A stretch of 60,497 bases of DNA, from positions 1-60,497 of the forward strand of contig JALFKC010000014.1 in NCBI GenBank assembly GCA_022775765.1, given 5' to 3'. Shown piece after piece: positions 17,340 to 26,990 of the stretch; positions within the stretch are counted from its first letter, which is position 1; every line of letters starts with the position of its first letter. The position numbers were made by a program, and so were the translations under genes. This DNA is from Campylobacter sp. (lineage in GTDB: Bacteria > Campylobacterota > Campylobacteria > Campylobacterales > Campylobacteraceae). Under the pieces are notes generated by a model. The model searched no databases, was not told the origin of the DNA, and saw only the letters and a list, made by a program, of their open reading frames with translations.

Positions 17340-17435
17340 CTTTTTATGTTAAAATTACAAACTAAATTTTATATTAAGCACAAAATAAAGAAAAATATCT
17401 TAAAATAGCGTGTTTAAACCAATTAAGGAAATGAT

Positions 17436-18467
17436 ATGAGAATTTTGCTTTTAAGCGATAATCAAGCTGTTGCCAATGTTGTAACGCTGTGTCTTGATAA
17501 ACCCGGTTACGAGATTGTAAGTGATGCCAATAATTGCGATTTGATTATTAAAGATTTGGAAAATGCACAAGACGATATAACTGAATTTGATTTAAATAAA
17601 ACTCTTTTTTTGATATCTGCTGTTAATTTTGACACAATTAATGTCCCAAATAAAATTCAAAAACCATTCCTACCAAGTAAATTGATTGATTTTTTGACTG
17701 CCTATGAAAATAGCGGTGTTGATATTGTGGCTAAAAGTTTAAAAGACACAGTCGATAGCGGAGATGATATTGAGACTATAACAAATATTGTTGATGAGAT
17801 TGACCTTTTAGACGACAAAGATGATGATAAATTATATGATGATGTTAAAAATACAAATGAAAAGGAGTCTTTAGTGGCTAAAGTAAATACAAAAGAAGTA
17901 CTTGCAAAAAAAGAGAAACTTTTAGAAATCCTAGATGATGACTTTATGGATAAGCATTCTCCGCATGAAAAGCTTGATGATTTGATAGATGAATACTCAC
18001 CACTTATAGAGATAGCCAAAGAGCTTGATGGCGATGAGTTTGAACCTATAGATGACAAGGTAGAGAACAAAGTAGAAGTTGAACTCTCTCAAAACAACGA
18101 TCAACAAGGCGAAAAAGAAATTTCACTTGAAAAATTAGCCAATGATTTTGAGAATCCTAGTGAAGTAGCAGATGATATAAATTTGCTAGAAAATGATATC
18201 TCATTAGAGGATTTTGCCAATAGTATTTTAGATGATAAAAGCGATAGCATACAAAAAGAGCTAAATTTAAAGAGTTTTTCTGATAAAAAAGAAGATGAAG
18301 TGGATGAGTCTAAGATAATGAATTTTGACGAAGAAAAAGAGGATAATTTAAATACTTTAAAAGAGAACTTAGAAGTTGGCATAAAAGATCTTATCAAAGA
18401 GAATGTAGATGAAAATTCTCTAAAAAATCTCAAAATAAATGTGGTTGTAACATTTGAGGAAAAGTGA
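17436..18467 (+). CDS. Highly acidic protein with N-terminal receiver-like domain
   Basis: The first 90 residues look like a shortened response-regulator receiver: ILLLSDNQA (acidic pocket), CDLIIKDLE with D40 in the phosphoacceptor position, TLFLISA with S61 in the Thr/Ser position, and IQKPFLPSKL with K76 as the conserved Lys. The remaining 250 residues are a low-complexity, very acidic tail rich in D, E, K, S and L with no known fold. AAGGAA precedes the ATG. Its stop overlaps the gmk start. The orthologue in C. jejuni is called only 'highly acidic protein'; its role is unknown. Confidence 0.8.
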   Translation: MRILLLSDNQAVANVVTLCLDKPGYEIVSDANNCDLIIKDLENAQDDITEFDLNKTLFLISAVNFDTINVPNKIQKPFLPSKLIDFLTAYENSGVDIVAKSLKDTVDSGDDIETITNIVDEIDLLDDKDDDKLYDDVKNTNEKESLVAKVNTKEVLAKKEKLLEILDDDFMDKHSPHEKLDDLIDEYSPLIEIAKELDGDEFEPIDDKVENKVEVELSQNNDQQGEKEISLEKLANDFENPSEVADDINLLENDISLEDFANSILDDKSDSIQKELNLKSFSDKKEDEVDESKIMNFDEEKEDNLNTLKENLEVGIKDLIKENVDENSLKNLKINVVVTFEEK

Positions 18468-19070
18468 TTGAAAGGGCAATTTTTAGTCGTCTCTGGACCT
18501 AGTGGTAGTGGCAAAAGTACTCTTATAAGTAGGCTTTTAAAGGAAAATTTGGATCTATATTTTTCAATTTCTTGCACAACTAGAGCCCCAAGAGATGGTG
18601 AGATTGATGGGGTAAATTACCATTTTGTTAGCAAAGATGAGTTTAAAAGCGGCATAGATGATGGCGAGTTTTTAGAGTGGGCTTTGGTGCATGACAATTA
18701 CTATGGGACATCTTTTAAAAAGTGCTTAAATGCTTGTGATGATGGCAAAATTGTGCTTTTTGATATAGATGTGCAAGGATATAGAGCTGTTAAGGATAAA
18801 TTTAGCGATATTACAACTTCAGTTTTTATCACCACTTCTAGCAAAAGCGAGCTTAAATCTAGGCTTTTTGCAAGAAATACAGATGATAAAAACTCTATTT
18901 TAAACCGCCTTGACAATGCAACTTCTGAGATGAAACATATAAATTTGTATGATTATTTTTTGTGCAATGATGACTTAAATAGGTGCTATTTTGAGCTAAA
19001 TTCCATACTTGAGAGTATGCGACATAAAACTCAAACTTTGAATTTAAATAAAATTATTAATAACTGGTAA
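18468..19070 (+). CDS. gmk: Guanylate kinase
   Basis: Phosphorylates GMP to GDP. The 200-residue protein has the P-loop SGPSGSGKST, the GMP-binding segment SCTTRAPRDGEIDGVNYHFV and EWALVHDNYYGT. Translation starts at TTG immediately after the stop of the acidic protein, so expression is coupled. Confidence 0.96.
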   Translation: MKGQFLVVSGPSGSGKSTLISRLLKENLDLYFSISCTTRAPRDGEIDGVNYHFVSKDEFKSGIDDGEFLEWALVHDNYYGTSFKKCLNACDDGKIVLFDIDVQGYRAVKDKFSDITTSVFITTSSKSELKSRLFARNTDDKNSILNRLDNATSEMKHINLYDYFLCNDDLNRCYFELNSILESMRHKTQTLNLNKIINNW

Positions 19071-19079
19071 GGAGAAAAA

Positions 19080-19298
19080 ATGGGAGCGATGAGTATAAGC
19101 CACTGGCTTATAGTTTTAGTTATAATTGTGCTACTTTTTGGAGCCAAAAAATTGCCTGAACTTGCAAAAGGTGTGGGTAAAAGCATAAAAGTCTTTAAAA
19201 AAGAGATGGAAGATGATGAGAAAAAGGTAGAAGCAAAAGATGATGAAAAAGTCGTCGATGCTACTGTTGTAAAAGATGAAAAAGTAGATAAAGCTTGA
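19080..19298 (+). CDS. tatA: Sec-independent translocase subunit TatA
   Basis: Forms the pore-like oligomer of the twin-arginine export system. The 72-residue protein has one N-terminal helix (about 6-22), the hinge [20 protein letters not shown] and an acidic, lysine-rich tail. AAGGAG precedes the start. The argS start overlaps its end by four bases. tatBC are not in the window. Confidence 0.95.
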   Translation: MGAMSISHWLIVLVIIVLLFGAKKLPELAKGVGKSIKVFKKEMEDDEKKVEAKDDEKVVDATVVKDEKVDKA

Positions 19299-20896
19299 AA
19301 AATTTAGTCAAAAAAGAGCTTTCTAAGATTTTAAATGATGAATTTGTTTTAGAGAGTCCAAAGGATAAAAATTTAGCTCACTATGCTATTCCATTGGCAT
19401 TTGCTCTAGCCAAAAAGCTAAAAAAATCACCAAAAATTATAGCCGATGATTTAGCTAAATCTTTAAATGGCAATGAAGAGTGTGCTAAAAAATTTAGCAT
19501 TACTTCGCTAAATGGCTATATCAATGTCCATTTAAGACCAACTCTTTTAAATACTTTGGCAACTAATGCACTTAAATTTAGCTCAGATTTTGCCAAATCA
19601 GAGCCCAAAAATAAAAGCATACTTATTGAGTATGTTAGTGCGAATCCTACTGGCCCACTTCATATAGGTCATGTAAGGGGTGCAGTTTATGGTGATACTC
19701 TGGCTAGAGTTGGTAGAGCTGTTGGCTATGATATCACAACTGAGTATTATATTAATGACGCTGGAAACCAGATAAATTTACTAGGAACTTCTATATTTTT
19801 ATCAGGTCAAAAAAACATCCTAGAGAGAGAAGTTAGTTATCCTGATAGTTACTACCGTGGCGATTATATTGATGATTTGGCTAATGAAGCAGCTAGTGAG
19901 TTTGGCAAGCAAATCTTTGAAAATGAAGCAAATGAAGCAAAACTAAGCCTTTGGGGTAAGGATAAAATGCTTGAAATTATCAAGCAAAACTTAGCTAGTG
20001 CTAATATCTCTATTCAAAACTGGGTGAGTGAAAGCTCACTCTATAAAGATTTAGATTCAACCTTAGAGCAGTTAAAAAAATGTGGCGGGGTTTATGAGAG
20101 TGAGTCAAAACTTTGGCTGAAATCTAGCGAATTAGGCGATGAAAAAGATAGAGTTATCATAAGAGACGATTCTCGCCCTACATACTTGGCTGGTGATATT
20201 GTCTATCACTATGACAAATTTAAACGTGGTTTTGATGAGTATATCAATATTTGGGGTGCAGACCATCACGGATATATCGCTAGAATCAAGGCTAGCATCC
20301 ATTTTCTTGGTTTTAATGAAAATAGACTTGAGATTATTTTAGCTCAAATGGTTAGCCTTTTAAAAGATGAGCAAACCTTTAAGATGAGCAAAAGAGCGGG
20401 TAATTTTATACTGATGAGTGATGTTTTAGACGAGATAGGAAGTGACGCTTTAAGGTTTATTTTTATCTCTAAAAAGTGTGATACCCCACTTGAGTTTGAT
20501 GTGGATGAATTAAAGGCTACTGATTCATCAAATCCAGTATTTTATGTGAATTATGCACACGCAAGGATTTACCAAATTTTTGCGAAAGCTGGCAAGAGTT
20601 TTGATGAGGTTATGGATAAAGATATCTCAAATTTAGATGAAAATGCTCTAAATTTGCTATTTGAGGCTCTAATTTTAAATGATGTTTTAGAAGATGCTTT
20701 CTCTAGCAAACAGCTTCAAAAAATTCCTGATTATCTCAAAACTTTAAGTGCAAATTTCCATAAATTTTATAGCGAAAATAGAGTTGTTGGATCAAAAAAC
20801 GAAGATAAACTTTTGAAAGTTTTTGCAGTAGTTGCAACTACTATCAAAACAGCCCTTGGGCTTATTGGGATAAAAGCTAAAGAAAAAATGCAATGA
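19295..20896 (+). CDS. argS: Arginyl-tRNA synthetase
   Basis: Class I synthetase. The 533-residue protein has the N-terminal Add-1 domain, the HIGH motif in [15 protein letters not shown], the KMSKS-like [11 protein letters not shown] and the C-terminal anticodon-binding helices. It starts with TTG within the end of tatA; it overlaps alr by four bases (ATGA). Confidence 0.98.
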   Translation: MKNLVKKELSKILNDEFVLESPKDKNLAHYAIPLAFALAKKLKKSPKIIADDLAKSLNGNEECAKKFSITSLNGYINVHLRPTLLNTLATNALKFSSDFAKSEPKNKSILIEYVSANPTGPLHIGHVRGAVYGDTLARVGRAVGYDITTEYYINDAGNQINLLGTSIFLSGQKNILEREVSYPDSYYRGDYIDDLANEAASEFGKQIFENEANEAKLSLWGKDKMLEIIKQNLASANISIQNWVSESSLYKDLDSTLEQLKKCGGVYESESKLWLKSSELGDEKDRVIIRDDSRPTYLAGDIVYHYDKFKRGFDEYINIWGADHHGYIARIKASIHFLGFNENRLEIILAQMVSLLKDEQTFKMSKRAGNFILMSDVLDEIGSDALRFIFISKKCDTPLEFDVDELKATDSSNPVFYVNYAHARIYQIFAKAGKSFDEVMDKDISNLDENALNLLFEALILNDVLEDAFSSKQLQKIPDYLKTLSANFHKFYSENRVVGSKNEDKLLKVFAVVATTIKTALGLIGIKAKEKMQ

Positions 20897-21915
20897 GCCT
20901 GATTGAACTTGACAAAAAGGCTTATTTTTGGAATTTAGATATTTTATCCAAAAAAGCTGGTGGAGCTGATAAAATAATCGCCGTTTTAAAAGACAATGCC
21001 TATGGCCACGGAGCACGCCTAGTTGCTTCAATGGCTAGAGAATTTGGGATAAAATTTGCCGTTGTAAAAAACGAAAGAGAAGCCTACGAAATAGATGAGT
21101 TTTTTGATGAAATTTTAATACTCTCTCATATTCCAACAGGCCTTGAGAGTCAAAAATTTACTTACGCTATTAATGATTTAAGCCAAATTTCTAAGCTCAA
21201 AAAAGGCACCAAAGTTCATATTGCACTTGATACTTTGATGAGTAGAAATGGAATTAAATTTGCTGATTTGCAAACCACTTTAGATGAGATTCAAAAATAT
21301 GGGCTTATTTTGCGTGGTGCATATACGCATTTTAGGTGTGCTGATGAAATTGGCGGAGATTTTTTTACTCAGAAGCAAAACTACATAAAAGCCAAACTTG
21401 CCCTTAAAACTCTAGCCAAAGATCAAGGCATAAATTCGCTAGTTTTTCACTCTTGTAACTCTGCTGCGACCCAAAGAAGCGAAATTATAGATGATGATTT
21501 TATAAGGGTTGGTATAGCTCAATTTGGCTACGAACAATTCAATAGCATAAGTTTTGGCAAAAGCCTAAAGCCAGTGTTAAAACTTTATGCGGACAAAATC
21601 AGCCAAAGGGTGCTTAAAAAGGGCGAGAAAATAGGCTATGGCGGCGTTTATGAAGCTAGTGAAAATATAGATATTGTCACTTATGACCTTGGTTATGGAG
21701 ATGGGCTTTTTAGGTGCGATAAGAGTATTAATCCACTTTTAGCTGGTGGCAAACTCATTCTTGGCAAAATGTCGATGGATAGCTTTTCTTCGCCTGATTA
21801 TGGCAAGAGAGTGTGCGTTATAGACGACGCAAGAATGTTTGCCAAGGCTTTTCATACAATTGAGTATGAGATTTTGGTTAAGCTGTCACCATTTATAAAA
21901 AGAGTGATAATTTAA
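20893..21915 (+). CDS. alr: Alanine racemase
   Basis: A PLP enzyme making D-alanine for peptidoglycan. The 340-residue protein carries the PLP-lysine motif AVLKDNAYGHG (K33), the second catalytic tyrosine in KIGYGGVYEA, and LGKMSMDSFS. It is slightly shorter than the usual 360. Translationally coupled to argS, and the stop codon lies in the loop of a terminator. Confidence 0.93.
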   Translation: MSLIELDKKAYFWNLDILSKKAGGADKIIAVLKDNAYGHGARLVASMAREFGIKFAVVKNEREAYEIDEFFDEILILSHIPTGLESQKFTYAINDLSQISKLKKGTKVHIALDTLMSRNGIKFADLQTTLDEIQKYGLILRGAYTHFRCADEIGGDFFTQKQNYIKAKLALKTLAKDQGINSLVFHSCNSAATQRSEIIDDDFIRVGIAQFGYEQFNSISFGKSLKPVLKLYADKISQRVLKKGEKIGYGGVYEASENIDIVTYDLGYGDGLFRCDKSINPLLAGGKLILGKMSMDSFSSPDYGKRVCVIDDARMFAKAFHTIEYEILVKLSPFIKRVII

Positions 21916-21924
21916 ATCACTCTT
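21900..21924 (+). terminator. Terminator after alr
   Basis: A perfect 9-bp inverted repeat (AAGAGTGAT / ATCACTCTT) with a seven-base loop that contains the alr stop codon. It closes the rpsB-to-alr gene run. Confidence 0.7.
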
Positions 21925-22232
21925 ATAGATATTTATAGCACTTAACACTTTATAATTGCACTAAACCGATAAGTTTGAATGTTTTAGAATAATTTGTATT
22001 TTTTGCTAATTTATCTCATTTATTTGATTTAAGAAATTCACTATTTAAATACCAACTAAACTAATTTTTAAATTAGACTTTTGCTACTTTATCTATATTT
22101 TTACATATAAATTTACCAAATTAATAGATAAAAAGTTAATTTTATAAAATTAACTTGAAAATTTAAATATAAATTTAGTTTTACTTATTAGAATAATGGA
22201 CTTATTTTAAATTTTATTTTCAAAAAGGAGTG
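21925..22232. other. AT-rich intergenic gap
   Basis: About 300 bases with no gene. It is very AT-rich with many short ORF remnants and no recognisable protein similarity. The ribosome-binding site AAGGAG of the next gene is at its right end. Confidence 0.6.
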
Positions 22233-22844
22233 ATGGTGTTTACAAAACTTTTGCAGCCATTTTTAGTTTTTGTTGGATGCTCATTAGCTACAATTTTGTG
22301 TTTAGTGTGTATTTATATTGATTTTTTGATAACCGATAAAGGAATTGGTGAAATCTCAGTAACCGAAATAACTCAAGAGTTTGTATTGCTTGTCATAGTC
22401 ATTTTATTTTTAAAAATTGCAAAAAATCATAGCGAGAACAAAAATAGCTCATTTCTTATCGCAGGCTTGTTTTTGACGATGCTTATTAGAGAATTTGATG
22501 CATTATTTGATCAAATATTAGGACACGGAACTTGGCTATATTTTGCACTTTTTGTGACGACATTTTTTTGTATTATAACTTTTGGTAGGAATCTAAACTC
22601 AACTATTAATGAGCTTTATGAGTATTCAAAAGAACCATCTTTTGGGATGATGCTAAGTGGATTGGTGTGTATTTTGGTGTTTTCAAGAGTGTTTGGGACG
22701 ACTGAATTGTGGCGAGTGATAATTCACGAAGAGCATATTAAGCTTGTCAAAAATATGGTTCAAGAATCGCTTGAGCTTTTTGGATATATAACCTGTTTGA
22801 GCTCTGGGATTTGGTGCTTTTTTTGCCAAAAAAGATATTATTAA
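22233..22844 (+). CDS. Multi-pass membrane protein of unknown function
   Basis: About 203 residues with five or so hydrophobic helices (near 8-30, 48-63, 75-90, 100-120, 140-160, 180-200). Polar features are VTEITQEF, IREFDALFDQ, FGRNLNSTINELYEY and a HEEHIKLVKN helix before the last span. AAGGAG lies two bases before the ATG at 22233 and five before a GTG at 22236, so the GTG may be the true start. I do not recognise a characterised family. It stands alone between two AT-rich gaps. Confidence 0.75.
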   Translation: MVFTKLLQPFLVFVGCSLATILCLVCIYIDFLITDKGIGEISVTEITQEFVLLVIVILFLKIAKNHSENKNSSFLIAGLFLTMLIREFDALFDQILGHGTWLYFALFVTTFFCIITFGRNLNSTINELYEYSKEPSFGMMLSGLVCILVFSRVFGTTELWRVIIHEEHIKLVKNMVQESLELFGYITCLSSGIWCFFCQKRYY

Positions 22845-23305
22845 ATTGATTTGATTATAAAATTGCCACTTAAAATTTAGTTTTGCTACATTCTACAAAA
22901 GTTTTAAAATTATAGACATAATAATATTACGATTGTATAATTTAGCAATATTTTATAAGTTTTATTTGTAAAATAGCATTTTTTAATTAGCTATGTCTAA
23001 GCTATATGTTAGATTATAATTATGATTTTTATTTAAAATCACTTAGTCAGTAAAATAAATATTAGATACTAAATTTACGCTCTTTAAATATAGTTCTATT
23101 TGAGTACTAAATTTGATATCTTTTTACGCTTGACAGAAATTTTATCAAAACAAAAAACATTTCAAAGCTCTTAAATTTAACCACTTAGCGCTATAGATAA
23201 TAATTTAGATAAGCTTTTTTGATGATTTAAAATAGCGTAATTTACTTGAGATTTATCCTAAAATTTCAAGCAAAATTTACAAATTTCAGATAAAATTGCA
23301 AATAT
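22845..23305. other. AT-rich intergenic gap
   Basis: Some 460 bases between a plus-strand and a minus-strand gene end. No ORF with recognisable content, no strong hairpin and no RNA gene seen. It may carry the weak terminators of both convergent genes. Confidence 0.6.
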
Positions 23306-23926
23306 TTATCTACACTTTTGCACAGCTTCTTTTAAATTTGTCACATATCCGCCACTATCAGTTTTTAACACTCTATCACAACACGAAGTTTTTGGAACAG
23401 TATTGCACGAATTATCATCACAAACTTGCTCATATTCGCCAGTTGGTGTGCAACTTTTCCAAATGTATTCGCCATTTGCTCTTTTTTTGTCTGGTTCACC
23501 CCAAGCTTTGATAACAGCACTTATATGATATGCTCCAATTGAATTTGTCGCTGCTACTGTGCTTGTCGCCGCACCGGCCGAAGTAACTGTGGTAGTATTG
23601 TCATTTTGAGCTGCATTTTGCATAGCTAATTTATCATCAGCTGTGGCTTGATTTTCTTCTAAATTTATCCCCTCAAAAAGCTCACTAATTTTCTCATTCT
23701 CTGTGTTTTCCTCTATAGGTTCGTTTATAGCAATAGTCTCTTCTTGAATTTGAGGTTTTACAATAGTTTGATTATTTTGATTATCCGCCTTTGGTGCGGT
23801 AGTCGTTTGGGCGGTTTTAGGCTTTTTTTGCACGACATGCTGTTTGCCTAAGTTCCAATTTGACGCACTGCAACCAATAAGCGTCATAGCAAAAACCGCT
23901 ATGATTAGATAGTTTAAAATTTTCAT
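23306..23926 (-). CDS. Outer-membrane-type lipoprotein of unknown function
   Basis: The 206-residue protein has a lipoprotein signal peptide ending in LIGC (C19), then a long low-complexity stretch rich in T, A, N, Q and E (about 35-130). A compact C-terminal domain follows (ISAVIKAWGEPDKKRANGEY) with six cysteines in its last 40 residues, including CDDNSC and SCC. Such a pattern suggests a disulfide-bonded periplasmic domain on a flexible tether. It is transcribed divergently from the first cytochrome c peroxidase. I do not recognise a named family. Confidence 0.8.
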   Translation of the reverse strand: MKILNYLIIAVFAMTLIGCSASNWNLGKQHVVQKKPKTAQTTTAPKADNQNNQTIVKPQIQEETIAINEPIEENTENEKISELFEGINLEENQATADDKLAMQNAAQNDNTTTVTSAGAATSTVAATNSIGAYHISAVIKAWGEPDKKRANGEYIWKSCTPTGEYEQVCDDNSCNTVPKTSCCDRVLKTDSGGYVTNLKEAVQKCR

Positions 23927-24041
23927 ATCAATTCCTTAAATTTATTGATTTTGAGCTTAATTCTACATAAAAATAGTTTAAGAGTAGTTTAATTTATTCT
24001 TAAAATTTACATTAAATTTGCTAAATAGCGAGTATTTCAGT

Positions 24042-24108
24042 AACTATAATCAAAATAAAAATTAAAAATTATAGTTTTTATTTTATTTTAGATTTATTCT
24101 GCTATAAT
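24042..24108 (+). promoter_or_regulatory. Promoter of the first peroxidase, with an inverted repeat upstream
   Basis: A -10 box TATAAT at 24103-24108 lies about 60 bases before the ATG. Upstream, AACTATAAT (24042-24050) and ATTATAGTT (24068-24076) are a perfect 9-bp inverted repeat 26 bases apart centre to centre. It could be a two-site operator for a dimeric regulator over the -35 region. The -10 box is firm; the operator is a suggestion. Confidence 0.5.
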
Positions 24109-24169
24109 ATAGTCGTTTGTTTAAAATAAATATTAAGCAAATAAATTTATTATCAAAGGAGAACTCATT

Positions 24170-25222
24170 ATGAGATTAGTTTCAGCTGTTGTAGCTGCAT
24201 CTTTAGCAGCTATTACTCTTAGTGCGGCTCAAAACCCTGCGGATATGAGAGCTTTGGCAAAAGATGTAGGTTTTATGGCTATACCAAGTGATGCGAATGA
24301 ACTTGAAAAACTTATCAAAGAATACGCCCCTGATTATGAAGCATATCCAACTACAAAAGAAAGAAGTGAGCTTGGTAAAATGCTGTATTTTGACCCAAGG
24401 CTTAGTAAAAGTGGAATTATTAGTTGTAATACCTGTCACAATTTAGGATACGGCGGAAGCGATAATATTCCAGCTTCAACAGGGCATAAATGGACGCCAA
24501 ATCCTCATCATATCAACGCTCCAACAGTCTTAAACTCAGTATTTAATTCTGTTCAGTTTTGGGATGGTAGAGCAGCTCACTTAGCAGCTCAAGCAGCTGG
24601 TCCTATGACAGCTGATCCTGAGATGGCTTCGACTCCAGATAGGGTTGAAAAAGTTATAAACTCAATCCCTGAATATGTAGAATTATTCAAAAAAGCTTAT
24701 AGTGATGATGTCAAAATCAATTTTGATCTTATAACCACAACTATAGGAATTTATGAGAGAAATCTAGTAACTCCATCAAGGTTTGATGCATTTTTAGAAG
24801 GCGACGATAAAGCACTAAGTAGCGAAGAGTTGGATGGTATGAAGTTATTTATTGACAAAGGTTGCACAATGTGTCACACAGGCATTAATCTTGGCGGAAC
24901 AATGCAAGCATTTGAACTAGTTAATAAATTTGAGTTTGCGAATGTGGGCGACTTCAAAGGCGATGAAAATGGTCTAGTTAAAACTCCAGTCCTTAGAAAT
25001 GTAACCCTTACAACTCCATATTTCCACAATGGAACTATTTGGAAACTAACTGATGCAATCAAAACTATGGGTAGCGTGCAACTAGGCATCGATATTAATG
25101 ACAAAGATGCCAAATCTATAGAAGTTTTCTTTAAAGCTTTAGAGGGTAAATTACCAGATGTTATCTATCCAACTCTCCCAGCTTCAACCGATGCTACTCC
25201 AAAACCAGAGCTTGATTATTAA
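24170..25222 (+). CDS. Di-haem cytochrome c peroxidase
   Basis: Reduces hydrogen peroxide to water in the periplasm with electrons from cytochrome c. The 350-residue protein has a signal peptide (cleavage near SAAQ) and two haem motifs, CNTCH (86-90) and CTMCH (232-236). GHKW at 105-108 supplies the distal His of the peroxidatic haem, and SVFNSVQFWDGRA is the family signature. AAAGGAG precedes the ATG. It is followed by a terminator and then by a paralogue. Confidence 0.93.
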   Translation: MRLVSAVVAASLAAITLSAAQNPADMRALAKDVGFMAIPSDANELEKLIKEYAPDYEAYPTTKERSELGKMLYFDPRLSKSGIISCNTCHNLGYGGSDNIPASTGHKWTPNPHHINAPTVLNSVFNSVQFWDGRAAHLAAQAAGPMTADPEMASTPDRVEKVINSIPEYVELFKKAYSDDVKINFDLITTTIGIYERNLVTPSRFDAFLEGDDKALSSEELDGMKLFIDKGCTMCHTGINLGGTMQAFELVNKFEFANVGDFKGDENGLVKTPVLRNVTLTTPYFHNGTIWKLTDAIKTMGSVQLGIDINDKDAKSIEVFFKALEGKLPDVIYPTLPASTDATPKPELDY

Positions 25223-25226
25223 GCTC

Positions 25227-25248
25227 TAGCCCGTAAATTTGCGGGCTA
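25227..25248 (+). terminator. Terminator of the first peroxidase gene
   Basis: TAGCCCG (25227-25233) and CGGGCTA (25242-25248) form a GC-rich 7-bp stem with an eight-base loop just after the stop. It is followed by AAATTATATCT. Confidence 0.75.
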
Positions 25249-25487
25249 AATTATATCTATAAATTTAGCCTAAATATATAAAAATATAAAATTTTTATCA
25301 CTATCTAAAATAAGTTTAATATGTTATAAAATATTGTCAAATTAAGAAAAATTTAATATAAAAATTTGATAATTTGTGTAAATTTGTAACAACAACTTTA
25401 AAATCAAAAAAAATCAACCGAATTTTTCTAATAAATTTATTCTTAAAAATGTTACTATCAAACTTTAAAATTATTTAAAGGAAAAAT

Positions 25488-26504
25488 ATGAAAAAATTTT
25501 TATTTAGTCTTTGCTGTTTGTTTGCCTTGCAAATGAGTGTTTTTGCAAATCAAACAATGGATGAAAAAATCAAGAGCAGAGTTATTCGGTATGGTATGGT
25601 TCCAATCCCAAAAGACGCAAATTTACTAGATAATCTTATAATGAAAGAGTATTCAAAAAACTCTTCGTGGGAGACAACGCCACAAAGAATAGAACTAGGC
25701 AAAAAGCTATTTTTTGACAAAAGACTTTCAAGAGATGGCGATATAAGTTGTGCGACCTGTCACGATTTAAACGACTACGGGGTAGAAAAAAGACGCGTTA
25801 GTATGGGTTCTTCGCGTAAATTAAATCCGTTTGAATTAAACTCACCTACTATTTATAACTCAGTATTTAATTCTGTTCAATTTTGGGATGGAAGATTATC
25901 AACCCTCTCAGACCAAGTTGTCGGTCCATTACTAAATGATTATGAGATGGCAAATACTAAAGAAAATGTAGTCAAAACTATCAATTCAATCCCTGGCTAT
26001 ATTACGCTTTTTAATGAGGCATTTGATGGTGAAAAAATCACCTTTGAGCTCATTGCAAATGCTTTTGAAATTTATGAGAGAACTTTGATTTTAAGAAGTA
26101 GGTATGATGACTATTTAGAAGGAGACCTAAATGCTCTTAGCGATGAAGAAAAAGAGGGATTTTTGACATTTTTTGATGGTGGTTGTGCAAGTTGCCATAA
26201 TGGGATAAATTTTGGTGGAACAATGAGACAGTTTGAAATTTTTGGGAATTATAAATATAGAGATATTGGTGGTTTTAGAGGCGACATATCAGGGCTTATC
26301 AAAGCACCATCTCTTAGGCTTGTTACTAAAACAGCACCGTATTTTCACAACGGTATGATCGAGACTTTAGATGAAGCGATTGCAACTATGATGGAGGTGC
26401 AAACTGGTTATATTATTGATGACAGATATTTGCAACCACTAAAGAAATTCTTGGAAGTTTTGGCCCCAGAAATTCAATATGTTGATGAGCCAGAGTTGCC
26501 ATAA
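25488..26504 (+). CDS. Second di-haem cytochrome c peroxidase paralogue, without the distal His
   Basis: The 338-residue protein has a signal peptide (cleavage near VFAN) and haem motifs CATCH (88-92) and CASCH (233-237), and shares long blocks with the upstream gene (NSVFNSVQFWDGR, INFGGTMRQFE). At the position of the GHKW of the first copy it reads SSRKL, so Arg110 replaces the distal His. The insertion between the motifs is otherwise conserved. AAAGGA precedes the ATG. It has its own promoter region, so the two are tandem paralogues rather than one strict operon. Confidence 0.9.
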   Translation: MKKFLFSLCCLFALQMSVFANQTMDEKIKSRVIRYGMVPIPKDANLLDNLIMKEYSKNSSWETTPQRIELGKKLFFDKRLSRDGDISCATCHDLNDYGVEKRRVSMGSSRKLNPFELNSPTIYNSVFNSVQFWDGRLSTLSDQVVGPLLNDYEMANTKENVVKTINSIPGYITLFNEAFDGEKITFELIANAFEIYERTLILRSRYDDYLEGDLNALSDEEKEGFLTFFDGGCASCHNGINFGGTMRQFEIFGNYKYRDIGGFRGDISGLIKAPSLRLVTKTAPYFHNGMIETLDEAIATMMEVQTGYIIDDRYLQPLKKFLEVLAPEIQYVDEPELP

Positions 26505-26581
26505 ATATAGTTTCGCAAGTTTAAAATTTAAAATTACTAAGAGATTTATATTCTTAAAGCAAAAATTTATATAAATTTTAC

Positions 26582-26648
26582 TATAATGCCAAGTTTTGGA
26601 TCACCAAAGCTCCATAAATCTTAGCCAGATGGTCAAGTGCTTTGTGAT
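26582..26648 (+). promoter_or_regulatory. rplU promoter and structured leader
   Basis: A -10 box TATAAT (26582-26587) sets the start near 26594. The leader RNA can form a ten-pair stem, ATCA-C-CAAAGC (26600-26610) with GCTTTGTGAT (26639-26648), with one bulged C. Inside, CTTAGCC and GGTCAAG can form a smaller hairpin. The stem ends 16 bases before AAAGGA. It looks like a ribosomal-protein leader that could allow L21 feedback; the regulation is inferred. Confidence 0.5.
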
Positions 26649-26672
26649 TACTACCACATTAAAGGAAAATTG

Positions 26673-26981
26673 ATGTATGCTATTATCAAGCATGGCGGCA
26701 AACAGTACAAAGTTAGTGAAGGCGACTTCCTAAATTTAGACCATTTTGACGCAGAGATTAAAGCCAATGTCGAAGTGAGTGAAGTGCTTGCTGTAAATGA
26801 CGGAAGCTTAAAGGTAGGAGCACCATATGTTGATGGTGCTAAGGTTGTTTTAGAAGTCGTTAGCGAAGGTAAAGATAAAAAAGTCATTATCTATAAAAAA
26901 CGCAGAAGAAAAGACTCAAAACTTAAAAAAGGCTTTAGACGCCAATATACACGCGTTAAAGTTGTAAGTATAAAAGCCTAA
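26673..26981 (+). CDS. rplU: 50S ribosomal protein L21
   Basis: The 102-residue protein begins [14 protein letters not shown] and ends with the basic [20 protein letters not shown] region that binds 23S rRNA. The ATG at 26673 follows AAAGGA; an upstream in-frame start at 26637 lies within the leader stem and is rejected. rpmA follows after nine bases. Confidence 0.98.
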   Translation: MYAIIKHGGKQYKVSEGDFLNLDHFDAEIKANVEVSEVLAVNDGSLKVGAPYVDGAKVVLEVVSEGKDKKVIIYKKRRRKDSKLKKGFRRQYTRVKVVSIKA

Positions 26982-26990
26982 GGAGAGAAA

